A stretch of 25,000 nucleotides of DNA from NCBI GenBank assembly GCA_009176605.1, contig SEYY01019030.1:135001-160000 (forward strand). The letters run 5' to 3'. This stretch comes from Armadillidium nasatum. Taxonomy: Eukaryota > Arthropoda > Malacostraca > Isopoda > Armadillidiidae. The position numbers and the translations under genes were made by a program. Below are positions 16,578 through 25,000 of the stretch, in pieces. A model generated the notes under the pieces. The model was not told where the DNA came from and made no database searches. It worked only from the letters and a program-made list of their open reading frames with translations. The number at the start of each line of letters is the position of its first letter. Position 1 is the first letter of the stretch.

Positions 16578-16639
16578 AGATCTTAAAGTCTGTTACAACC
16601 TCTCACAGACTATTTTCTATGTAGAAAATTAAGTTTGCT

Positions 16640-16701
16640 ATTGGACTCGAACCAGCAACCTTTAAGATGGGAAGTCTAGCGCGCTGACCACTCTGCTACG
16701 G
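16640..16701 (-). other. tRNA-like sequence, left arm (SINE head)
   Basis: The minus strand reads an A box TAGCAGAGTGG, an anticodon-arm-like region AGACTTCCCATCT, and a B box GGTTCGAGTCC within a perfect T-arm. The sequences where the two acceptor-stem strands should be do not pair, so this is a tRNA-derived sequence rather than a working tRNA. Confidence 0.5.
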
Positions 16702-16787
16702 CAGTACAAAATGGAATCGCATTGGAACTTGCTCACGTCATAGATGTAAATCGTGAGCAAGTTCCAATACCATTTCCTTTTGTACTT

Positions 16788-16849
16788 CCGTAGCAGAGTG
16801 GTCAGCGCGCTAGACTTACCATCTTAAAGGTTGTTGGTTCGAGTCCAAT
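16788..16849 (+). other. tRNA-like sequence, right arm (SINE head)
   Basis: A box TAGCAGAGTGG at 16791-16801 and B box GGTTCGAGTCC at 16836-16846 have normal tRNA spacing. The T-arm stem GTTGG/CCAAT is intact. The flanking 7-mers do not form an acceptor stem and the anticodon loop is ambiguous. Best read as a Pol III-type SINE head or pseudo-tRNA. Confidence 0.5.
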
Positions 16850-16860
16850 AGCAGACATTA

Positions 16861-17338
<478 letters not shown>

Positions 17339-17454
17339 CTGCCAGAGGCAAGAGAACAATAATTTAAGTCCTTTTTGAAATTAATACGATTTGCGCAGTT
17401 CCGAAACATATTGGAGGATATAGTTTGTAATAGTTTTTTTCTCTTAGTTTTAAA

Positions 17455-18327
17455 ATGGCTGCAGATTTTTCCAGATATTTACCTGACTTAACTAGACCGG
17501 AAAGTGATTATGAATGTTACGTATGGATTAAGGAGAGTGGTTTATTACTGAAAAAAATTGTTTGCGAGTCGTGTAATACGCCCTTTCAAATTCGAAGGTC
17601 TTTATTATTGAGATGCGACAACCTTCAGTGCGATAAAAGATTAATGGAAATTTCAAGATTTGATGGAAGCTTCTTTAATCCGTTGAATTCATTTTTACGT
17701 TTGCCAGTTTGGTTACACTTAATAAACGGTTGGTGTATCCAAAAGCCAATTGAGCAAGCGGTCGGTGAACTGAATATTGAAAGAGAACATGTACTTAGAG
17801 TTTATGGAAATTGTCGAAATTTTTGCGCAGATTTTTTTAAAACTTTTCCCGTGAAGCTAAGTCAAAATATTATTCATGTAAAAAAACATCGTTGGAGATT
17901 TTATTTCGAACGTTGTTTAGTAGAGTTTTGTTTTTTGGTAATGGTAGGTAAAATAGAAATAGAATCGTCTGTAAAGACTGTTGGATACTTAGAAAAAATA
18001 GTATTCAATGCTTCAAACTCAGATTTAGTATCAGTAATCGAAAATGCTGTTAACCCTGGCTACCATGTAATAGTTTCCGATGACTTTGGAAAACCACCGG
18101 TTGTAGATTCAAATAAATCTCTTAAGTTTGTCAATTGTGGCAAATATCATGAAAAAATTTTAGATTCATACTTTCAAGCTCATTTCGAGATAATTAAGCA
18201 AATTAAAAAAGCCAAGCCAGAGAATCGTGAAAGTTATTTACAAGAATGTATGTGGAGGGATCGAGCTCACGGTGATTTATACGAATGTTTCATCAACGAC
18301 TTAAAACGATTTTATAATTCGAAATGA
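17455..18327 (+). CDS. Merlin/ISXO2-like transposase-derived protein, intact ORF
   Basis: A single 290-codon open frame without stops, starting at an ATG with G at +4. Residues 37-59 form a zinc-ribbon-like CxxC...CxxxxC. GSFF at 71-74, followed by LPVWLHLINGW (83-93) and a helix-turn-helix-like region to about 124, is the arrangement of Merlin / IS1595-family (ISXO2-like) transposases. The C-terminal part keeps PG..VIVSDDFG (201-212), FVN (225-227) and the diagnostic YLQECMWRDR (261-270) followed by DLYECFINDLKRFY. By my alignment the expected VEID aspartate falls near V142, the SD aspartate is kept (D209), and the third acidic residue is D237 instead of E. If so, strand-cleavage activity is probably lost although the frame is intact. 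It may be an exapted DNA-binding protein, a non-autonomous relative, or a young inactive copy. AATAAA follows at 18448 and 18514. No introns are visible. Confidence 0.85.
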   Translation: MAADFSRYLPDLTRPESDYECYVWIKESGLLLKKIVCESCNTPFQIRRSLLLRCDNLQCDKRLMEISRFDGSFFNPLNSFLRLPVWLHLINGWCIQKPIEQAVGELNIEREHVLRVYGNCRNFCADFFKTFPVKLSQNIIHVKKHRWRFYFERCLVEFCFLVMVGKIEIESSVKTVGYLEKIVFNASNSDLVSVIENAVNPGYHVIVSDDFGKPPVVDSNKSLKFVNCGKYHEKILDSYFQAHFEIIKQIKKAKPENRESYLQECMWRDRAHGDLYECFINDLKRFYNSK

Positions 18328-18447
18328 TTGTTACGTTTAACATTTAATTCCAGATAATTTTTTATAAACGTAGTATATTATGGAGAATTGTTAAACTTTG
18401 TCACATTCTCGATTTAAGTTTTAAGATTTTTAATATAAACGTTATTA

Positions 18448-18453
18448 AATAAA
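18448..18453 (+). terminator. candidate polyadenylation signal
   Basis: AATAAA lies about 120 bp after the stop codon of the Merlin-like gene; a second AATAAA is at 18514-18519. In AT-rich DNA such hexamers are common, so the support is only positional. Confidence 0.35.
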
Positions 18454-18549
18454 ATTTAATCTTGTAAATTTTAGGCCTTCGAAATTATTTTATGAATGTT
18501 TTAAGCTTTATCCAATAAACGAATTGATTTCTTGACTTCTCTTGCCCTG

Positions 18550-18822
18550 TTTTTTAGTCCTAAAGGTAATTTTCGGTAACCATAAGTAGGTGAACATTTG
18601 TTACTTCATTTAAACTACTGGGTGATTCATTGGAAATTCACTGGAAATAGGAAATGTTTGTAACCCTATGGAATTATTAGCACTTGAACACATAGAAATC
18701 GGCTCACACTATCTTGCCCATTTCTGGGTTATTCCGGAGTTTGATAAAAAAGTTGTTTTCTATAGGTAGGCCATACATAATTTTAAATCATTTGTTAGTA
18801 AAATAGTTTAATATCAGAAACT

Positions 18823-18827
<5 letters not shown>
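18550..18827. other. unassigned spacer
   Basis: Mixed single-copy-looking DNA with no gene or repeat I can name. Confidence 0.35.

Positions 18828-18889
<62 letters not shown>
18828..18889. repeat. (AT)n microsatellite
   Basis: An AT array of about 62 bp. It is followed directly by GTTGTCCAAAATAATGCAG, which resembles a Tc1/mariner terminus wording, but no inverted partner was found. Confidence 0.9.
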
Positions 18890-18892
<3 letters not shown>

Positions 18893-19289
18893 GTCCAAAA
18901 TAATGCAGTAAAGCAACAAAAAGCATCAATAAAGTTTTAAAAGCTGCTTCGCGAGGTAAAGGTCTGAAGCTCAATCCATTGACTTTGTGGGGTCACCTGA
19001 TTATGATGAAACTTAGATGTAGAGTTTGAAATAAGCTGAAAAGAGATGAAAACGTAACATTGAAATGACCTTGAAAAAGTTATAACGTCTCCTAATTTAA
19101 TATAACATAATTAAATGTTACTTACCAACCAGACCTAAAGCGACAAAGCTAGACCCATTCTTTCTAACCTAACCTAACTTTGTAAATATTCATATTTTCA
19201 ATAAATTTTATATTTCTGAACAGTCCAGAAAATTCAACTGATCCTAGCAATTTAGTTATCATAGATACTTGGAGTGGTAAAAAAAGTGC
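18890..19289. other. unassigned DNA upstream of mariner relic
   Basis: Possibly the 5' part of the mariner-family element that follows. No coding motif is readable here. Confidence 0.3.
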
Positions 19290-20185
19290 TTTTTCCTTCA
19301 AAGCTTTTTATTCAAACAATGACAACAAACCGTTCGTACGTCTGAGTATATTAAGTCAGTTCGAGCTGCTGCCATTCAATTCGACGTCATGCAATCTCTT
19401 TATTGTTGCATAGCTCGTGTTCGAAATATTGGTACAGGACCTACATTACCATCTGTACAAGTTACAGATAGTCCAGAACTGAAGCCCAACGATCACCTAA
19501 TGTGACGACAATTCTTTGAACAGATTACTGTAAAGGAAAACTAGGAAAATGATTGTTAAACTGTGATTGTCGGAAGAAGCCCATTTCCACTTTAACGGAT
19601 TTGTTAAGAAGCAAAATTTTCGTTATTGAGCAAATTAAAATCCTACTTAGGTACACCAGCTCCCGTTACAGCAACATTGTTACTGGGTGGCGTGCTGTGT
19701 CATCGTATGGCGTAATAAACATATATTTTATGAGAACGAGGGTGGGCTTGCAACTACAGTCCATTCGGTTCGGTACGTCACAAAGCTAGAAAACTTTGTC
19801 ACGAAAAATTAGTTATTTGTTAAAATTATTCACAACGCTTGGTTTTATCAAGACTGATCAATGTCAATCACAGCACGAATATTGATGTTTACTGTTCATC
19901 ATTCTTTGAAAACTGTAAAATTTCGAAATGTGACATTCCATGAACTCTCAGATCTTCGGATTTGTCAGCGTACGTTTAATCTTATAGGGTCACCTTAATT
20001 AAAGGCAAAGCGAATTGCAATTGACTTGCTACGACGAAAGAACTAAAAGCCAAGAACGGAGAGGTAACTGGCGAAATTTCTTTAGAAATGTTACGTTGAA
20101 CCATGCTCAATTTCACTGAGAGACAAAAATGTCTACACAGAAATGGAGCTCACCTGCGAGATCTGATCTTCATGAAGTAAACCAT
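19290..20185 (+). pseudogene. mariner-family (Tc1/mariner superfamily) transposase relic
   Basis: A chain of readable blocks in the correct order spans about 890 bp in shifting frames: VRAAAIQFDV and ELKPNDHLM, then SEEAHFHFNGFVKKQNFRY at about 19573-19630, and TGWRAVSSYGVINIYF at about 19683-19730. EGGLATTVHSVRYV and TKLENFVTKN follow at about 19738-19808, then SSDLSAY and LKAK at 19950-20050, and a C-terminal ISLEMLR-stop-TMLNF with NGAHLRDLIFMK ending at about 20178. The DEAHFH...NKQNFRYW block surrounds the first catalytic aspartate in this transposase family (D here is E in SEEAHFH, by eye). The PPRSPDL...DFFLWG region is badly eroded. Several stops and frameshifts disable it. No terminal repeats are identified. 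Confidence 0.75.
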
Positions 20186-20374
20186 TTTTGTATTGATAAA
20201 TGACTTTTTTTTACCATTTAAATGTCATTAATAAATTTAAGATAATTTTTTTCATAATTTAATTTTCTAAATTTCTCATCTCTTTGAATCGCTCTGTATA
20301 GAAAGAAAATATGTTGAAATAAATAAAATTAAGCCAACTGAAGCGCGGAAGACCACTTTCGGAAAATACAAGTA

Positions 20375-20376
<2 letters not shown>
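20186..20376. other. unassigned AT-rich DNA
   Basis: Probably the trailing, non-coding part of the mariner-family element; nothing else is visible. Confidence 0.3.

Positions 20377-20410
<34 letters not shown>
20377..20410. repeat. poly(A) tract
   Basis: A run of 34 A. No retroposon body is recognisable immediately upstream. Confidence 0.9.
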
Positions 20411-20413
<3 letters not shown>

Positions 20414-20789
20414 TACTATAAAAAACATAGGAATTATTGTACATGAATGAGGCCATTTTGAATTTTCATATTTCATATAGAGATACATTGACATGAACTG
20501 TATATCGACATAAAATTGACAATTGAAAATATCGATATGTAACAAGATTCCAACCACTCACGGGGTCGGTGATTACTGCGGACAAAGTTTCCAGTAGATA
20601 AATGTTCCTCTGCCATGCATTTAAGTAATTATCGAATTCGATATTTAAATCGATATATTGGTCTATTGGTCACTGTACAAGGAAAATTAATACTAAAACT
20701 ATAAAAATTTTAAAATATCGATTAAATTGAAATTTCAAAATATCGATATAAAAAATTTTGCGCTTCTATGAACTTTTGTTATTGCTTTA
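20411..20789. other. unassigned AT-rich DNA with scattered ATATCGAT motifs
   Basis: ATATCGAT-type octamers recur near 20529, 20650, 20716 and 20741, sometimes in inverted form. This could be a decayed element with subterminal repeats, but no termini were found. Confidence 0.3.
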
Positions 20790-21351
20790 TTTTCAAAAGA
20801 TTCGGTTTCTTACGTTGACGCCGCCTCACAGACCGTTTCGATGCCGATTTTTGCTCAGGTAGTCGCGTCAAATACTTCTCTTCCTGCTGCACCTGTTAAC
20901 GTAAGTCAGACCTTAGCCCCCGCCTTTGCTCATAACAATGTCACTCTCGTTCCCATAGAGATTCGCCCTTTCTCTGATTCACAGCGGCAGCAGGTCTGTC
21001 GTTATCATTTATATTACGGAGTAATGGCGAGAACCTGTACGTACTAGGTGTTCTTGGACTGATAAAAAGGACCTATCATCAAATCATCCGCTCGTTTGGC
21101 TTTTCCAGATTCTCGCTCGCACATTGCCGTGCGTACTCCGGACAGACCTCCACATCACCCCTTTTCGACTTCAGCTCCTCAATCATCCACTCCGCCGCGT
21201 ACTACAGACAAACCACCACCACCACCTTCCGACTCCACCACCAGCAAACACGATTTAGATCATAGTGAGAACGTCGTCCTTAATACATGTTTTTACATTT
21301 CGGTAAAAATCTTCGGCGCAAAAACAGATTTTCTTTGTGACATTCGCTCTT
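20790..21351 (+). pseudogene. Ty3/gypsy-like gag C-terminus and protease, 5' fragment
   Basis: From about 20793 one frame reads through a Ser/Val/Ala-rich stretch to RPFSDSQRQQ and VCRYHLYYGVMARTC, then after a 1-bp slip near 21040 TRCSW. The pattern CRYH-x7-ARxC-x3-CSW is the terminal Cys-His block of arthropod gypsy-type Gag. A Pro/Ser/Thr-rich linker follows (21096-21250), then CFYISVKIFGAKTDFLCDIRSSV at 21286-21354, in the position of the retropepsin FLVDTGSSV motif. The active-site triplet reads D-I-R rather than D-T/S-G. The frame is broken at 21351-21354 by the Jockey insertion and resumes at 24857. The 5' LTR and most of gag are missing. It is non-functional. Confidence 0.65.
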
Positions 21352-21892
21352 CAGTATATAGTTTAGCTCTCTTAGTGAAAGGACGTGTCTGTCAGTGTTC
21401 TTATGCTAGTGTGTGTGTTTGTGTTTTATTTCTGTTTTATTTAGTTCTAAATGTGTGGTTTTGTTTTTAATTCTTTTTATAGTGCTCAGTGTTTTAATTC
21501 TTTTTTTAAGTGTTTTTAATTAATTATATTTTTATTGACAGTGCAGCTTCGACATATGCAAGATAAGTATGATTTTTAACCTAAGTAAAATTTTACCGTT
21601 TTAAATTTAATATATATTTTCTCCGTACGTTCTAATAATTAAATTTCATAAACATAAATTTACTTTATAATCTGTTTTAATAATTACAGGTTGAATATTT
21701 TTAATATTGATTTTAATATTTTTAATGCTATTAATATTAATTATTTTAGTTTACTATATTGTGTGCTTGCGTAAGTGCGTGCGTGCGTGCGTGTTTAAGT
21801 GTAAGGTTACGAGCGTGATTGTGTGTGTTTGTGTGTGTACGTTTACGGTTTTATTTATTTATTTATTTATTTATTTTTTTTTTTTTTTTTGA

Positions 21893-24700
21893 ATGCCTAA
21901 TTCGAGTGATCGTGGGGTTGGGCGTAGACGGGGGCTTTCCATTTCCTTTGCTAACGTACGTGGCCTTCGATCTAATTTAGCGTCTGTTGAACACTACCTC
22001 ACTACCTCTCTTCCTAACCTTTTGCTTCTGTCTGAGACCCAGTTGGACAGGGATTCTTTCTCTTGCAATCTTAATGTCTCTAACTACAACTTTTTTCACA
22101 ATTTCCGTCTAAATGGTGGAGTCTGTGCCTATATTAACATTAACACTCCTGTGACACGTCTCGTAAATCTAGAATCTCCTAATTTCGACGTCTTATGGCT
22201 TAAAATCTGTCTTCCTACTACTACAATTATCTTGTGTTTCTGCTACTGCTCCCCTAATGGAACAGATTTTCCAGTTTTTTTTCAATATCTTACTACTACT
22301 CACGAGACTGTCACTTCTTCTCATCCAAATGCTGAAGTCCTCTATTTAGGGGATTTCAACGTACACCACACTGAATGGTTGGGCTCCTCTCATACTGATA
22401 CAGGTGGGAGGGAGGCCCAATCATTCAGTATTCTTAACGATCTGGAGCAATTGATTAGTGAACCCACACACATTCCAGATCGTCCTAACCAATTCTTGAA
22501 TACACTTGATTTATGCTTCACCACTACTCCTTCTAGTTATAAATACACCATTTTCCCTCCTATTGGTAACTCTGACCATAATCTTATAGCTCTTAGTTAT
22601 AATGCTTTCTCTCCAACAGCTCCACCATGCCCTAAACGTACTTTCTGGCACTTTAATCGGGCTAATTGGGGGGCAATGCGCCGCTTCTTTGCTAACTATC
22701 ATTGGAGTGAATCTTGCTTTGTCTCGGGGGACGCTTCTGTCTCTGCTGAAAAGGTAGGGGCCGTAATCCTTGACGGGATGGGCAGATTCATTCCATCTTC
22801 AACTAAATCTTTTTCTCCTCAAAATCCATGGTTCGATGACGGCTGTTCTCTTGCCCTTCGCGAGAGAGACAGTGCTTATCGTGATTGGAAAAACTCTCCT
22901 TCTCCTATCACTCTTGCTAATTTTCATTCAGCTCGGAATCGTTGCAGGGATGTTCTTCGACGGACTAAGCGCTGACCTCCATGGCTCTCCTACTGATAAA
23001 AATTTCTGGCCTCTTGTCAAAAATATCTCTAACAACTTCTGTAAATCTGCCTTTCCTCCTCTTATTCGCTCTGATGGTTCTGTAGCTAATACTCCTTCTG
23101 AAAAGGCTAATCTCTTCGGCCTCCTTTTTTCATCTAATTCTACCCTGCTAGATTCTGGCATCCCTCCTCCTACTCCTTCTCCTCTCAGGTGTCCCATGCC
23201 TCTGCCTGTAATTACTCATGATCAGGTGCATGGGATCCTGAAATCTATGAACGTCAGGAAGGCCAGTGGCCCGGATGGCATTCCCCCTCGGGTTCTGAGG
23301 GAGTGTGCTTCCGAGTTAGCGCCTGTCCTCGTTCAGCTCTACTCTCTATGCCTTAATACTAATACTTTTCCTCTATGCTGGAAGCGTGCGTTGTTCAACC
23401 GATCCCGAAAAAAGGTAGTCGCTCTGACCCTTCTAACTATCGACCTATAGCTCTCACTTGTGTTCTATCTAAAATTTTGAAACTCTTCTCAACTCTCATT
23501 TCCTGGATCATTTGGAGTCTCATTCTCTTCTTTCTGATCACCAGTATGGCTTTCGACGCTCGAGGTCAACTGGTGACATACTTTCCTATCTTACTGATCT
23601 ATGGTCTTCTGCCCTTAGGGACTTCGGGGAGTCTTGTGTGGTGGCGCTTGACATATCCAAGGCTTTTGACCGGGTATGGCATGCGTCACTGCTCTCCAAG
23701 CTCCCCCTCTTTGGGTTTCCTCCTTCTCTTTGCTTACTATTGTCTAGTTTTTCTCTCAGATCGTTCCATTTCGGCAGTTGTAGATGGAGCGACCTCTTCC
23801 TCCTTTTCTGTCAACTGTGGTGTTCCTCAGGGTTCTGTTTTATCTCCAACCTTATTCTTACTTTTCATTAACGATCTTCTCCACTGCACTTCTAACTCTG
23901 TTCACTCTTATGCTGATGATTCAACTCTGCATTCTTCTACTCATTTCAAATCTGCTCCCTTCTTTTGCTTCTAGAGTTGCTTCTCGTCTTCAACTTTCCG
24001 ATTCTATTCTTGCCGATCTGGATGGGATTTCCCGGTGGGGTCATAGCAACCTTGTGAAATTCAACTCTTTAAAAACTCAACTTCTTCACATCTCCCTCTC
24101 AAAAACACCTCCTAACTTTCCTATCCTCTTCGATGGCTCTCCCGTCTCACCTGTAAATAACATTAACATTCTTGGTCTAAACATAAACAACAAACTATCT
24201 TGGAAACCACATATCACAATGGTTGCTAAAGCGGCCTCTAAGAAGCTGGGAGTTCTGTTCAGATTGCGAGAATTTTTTCTTCTGAGCAGTTACTCCAAAT
24301 ATATAAGGGTCTTATTCGCCCTTGTATGGAGTACTGTTCTCACATTTGGGGGGGCTCCGGCTCCTCCTCTCTTCTGGATAGGGTTGAGTCAAAAGCTAAA
24401 AGATTAATAAACTGTCCCCTACTTTCAAACTCTCTTGACCCTCTGTCTCTGCGACGTGACGTTGGCGCGCGCTATCTCTTTTCTACAGGTACTACAATGG
24501 CAGGTGCTCGAGGGAATTGGCCTCTCGCATTTCCTCCACCGTTGCGTCGTCCTCGTTGCACAAGGGGTGCCCTGCTTTCGCACCAATTTTGTGTGGACGT
24601 AGGAAATCCCAGGCTAGCCCGTTGTGGTACCTCCTTTCTTTCCAGCCACCTCTATTCTGTGGAACTCTCTACCTTCATCTATTTTTCCTTCTGTATTTAA
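21893..24700 (+). pseudogene. Jockey-like ORF2 (endonuclease plus reverse transcriptase), frameshifted
   Basis: The first 360 codons (21893-22975) are intact and hold the full AP-like endonuclease: FANVRGL (residues 19-25), SETQLD with catalytic E48, CYCSPNG, YLGDFNVHH with D154, TLDL with D206, and GNSDHNL with D228 and H229. A frameshift at about 22960 leads into ASGPDGIPPRVLREC and PLCWKRAL; another near 23395 leads to VQPIPKKGS and SNYRPIALT. A third near 23500 gives HQYGFRRSRSTGD, DISKAFDRVWH and LLSKLPLFG, and a fourth near 23745 gives GVPQGSVLSPTLF and the catalytic SYADDST (YADD at 23909-23920). Two more shifts lead to NILGLNINNKLSWKPH and MEYCSHIWGGS, then [11 protein letters not shown]. 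All domains are present in order, but at least six frame changes make it non-functional. Confidence 0.9.
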
Positions 24701-24834
24701 CCTTCCACTCTTCAAGGCTTCCGTCTGCGCCCACCTGAGGGCTGTGCGTTAGGTGTGTGCATTTGCATGTTTTTTTCTCTGTGTGTGTGCCCCCTCCTTG
24801 AAAAGGGCTCTGCCCGTGAGCGGTGGCGTTCTGT
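24701..24834 (+). other. 3' untranslated region of the Jockey-like element
   Basis: The segment is shared with 6135-6260 of the truncated copy, including CCGTCTGC and CTTGAAAAGGGCTC, which confirms it as part of the element. GT-rich in the middle. Confidence 0.7.
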
Positions 24835-24856
24835 AAAAAAAAAAAAAAAAAAAAAA
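24835..24856 (+). repeat. poly(A) tail of the Jockey-like element
   Basis: Twenty-two consecutive A residues between the shared 3' UTR and the resumed gypsy protease reading frame. Confidence 0.85.
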
Positions 24857-25000
24857 GTCAGTGCTATCCCTCCATCCTTGGCTCTCGGATATCCCCTACA
24901 CCCATCTACTGTCCGTGCATCCACAGCTAATGTCTCTTCTATTCCTTGTTACGGCGAGCTTACCACTACTTTCTGTCTGCCTAAATTCAGCCGTGATTTC
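24857..25000 (+). pseudogene. Ty3/gypsy-like protease, downstream fragment
   Basis: Frame 1 from 24857 is open to the window edge and starts VSAIPPSLAL, then VRASTANVSSIPCYGELT and FCLPKFSRDF. The pattern S.iP.s....l.A.n.s.I..yG...t.t...p.f..dF is the region after the active site in gypsy-type retropepsins, including the flap. It continues directly from the protease beginning lost at 21351-21354, so the Jockey element split one reading frame. The remainder of pol, if present, lies beyond the window. Confidence 0.6.

Larger units (their letters stand above)
16637..16852. repeat. 216-bp palindrome of two head-to-head tRNA-like sequences
   Basis: Arms 16637-16737 and 16752-16852 (101 nt each) are inverted copies with about 90% or better identity, separated by a 14-nt loop. 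Each outer two thirds is tRNA-like, and the inner third (starting TTGGAACTTGCTCACG in the left arm) is shared non-tRNA sequence. As single strands the two arms could form a near-perfect hairpin, or a cruciform in the duplex. AT arrays lie on both sides (16464-16573 and 16864-16989). Confidence 0.85.
17344..18549 (+). mobile_element. candidate Merlin element around the 290-codon gene
   Basis: CAGAGGCAAGAGAA at 17344-17357 has an inverted counterpart at 18537-18549, which reads CAGGGCAAGAGAA on the opposite strand. Ten bases (GGCAAGAGAA) match perfectly and CAG precedes both, with one indel. Together they bracket the transposase-like gene in a 1.2-kb unit, the normal size for Merlin. I see no clear 8-9 bp target duplication outside them, so the boundaries are tentative. 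Confidence 0.35.
21352..24856 (+). mobile_element. near-full-length Jockey-like non-LTR retrotransposon
   Basis: A 3.5-kb unit inserted into the gypsy protease coding region. It has a 5' segment of about 540 bp (21352-21892, AT-rich with GT-rich patches), ORF2 (21893-24700) and a 3' UTR with CTTGAAAAGGGCTC, and ends in a 22-nt poly(A) at 24835-24856. No ORF1 is visible. The left boundary is inferred from where the protease reading is lost; the matching target sequence across both junctions is at most 2-3 bp (AGT), shorter than usual for this group. Confidence 0.75.

Noticed and set aside
16637..16852. Two functional tRNA genes
   Set aside because: A and B boxes are present but the acceptor stem does not pair and the anticodon loop is ambiguous; tRNA-derived repeat is a better description.
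17455..18327. Endogenous virus gene
   Set aside because: The zinc ribbon, GSFF and MWR motifs match the Merlin/ISXO2 transposase family, and no viral gene lies nearby.
19165..19178. Interstitial arthropod telomere repeat (TAACC)n
   Set aside because: Fewer than three units; easily expected by chance in AT-rich DNA.

Overview
The window looks like a eukaryotic, repeat-dominated intergenic region, most likely from an arthropod; a decapod or other malacostracan crustacean is my best guess. The reasons are the very high simple-repeat load (about 20 long (AT)n arrays totalling roughly 2.5 kb, plus AG, AAT, GAA and ACT arrays), the mix of Jockey-type and other non-LTR retrotransposons, Merlin, mariner and hAT-like DNA elements, and the lack of bacterial-style gene packing. 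The organism call is inference from composition only. I see no host gene with recognisable exons.

Layout. 1-900: an AT-rich element bounded by 60-bp inverted repeats. 900-2030: (AT)n arrays and the first GCATCC-repeat miniature element. 2033-3107: a decayed non-LTR reverse transcriptase on the minus strand. 3325-4745 and 5793-6276: decayed Jockey-like copies on the plus strand, separated by GAA/AAT/AT repeats and a tRNA-like fragment. 6985-7215: a mariner-family transposase relic. 7581-9095: a second kind of minus-strand non-LTR RT relic. 9096-9806: AT, AG and AAT arrays. 9807-10345: a 539-bp inverted-repeat element whose arms carry hammerhead-ribozyme-like sequences, as in Penelope-like retroelements. 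10370-12180: AAT/AT arrays, a small RT scrap and an imperfect inverted-repeat element. 12179-14026: two more GCATCC elements around another Jockey-like copy. 14150-15880: mostly unassigned DNA with a retroposon-like tail. 15885-16383: a Jockey 3' fragment. 16637-16852: a 216-bp palindrome made of two head-to-head tRNA-like sequences. 16990-17216: a hAT-like miniature element built from GATACC repeats. 17455-18327: the only long intact protein gene, a 290-residue Merlin/ISXO2-like transposase protein whose catalytic triad appears altered. 19290-20185: a mariner-family transposase relic. 20790-25000: a Ty3/gypsy-like gag-protease fragment split by a nearly full-length but frameshifted Jockey-like element.

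How the parts relate. This is a layered graveyard of mobile elements. Two things run through it. Most element boundaries fall on an (AT)n array, so these arrays are either preferred insertion or breakage sites, or grow out of element tails. The elements also nest: a Jockey element sits inside a gypsy protease coding region, and hAT-like miniatures sit inside (AT)n arrays. The two observations I rate highest are the paired hammerhead-like motifs and the intact but apparently catalytically altered Merlin protein.
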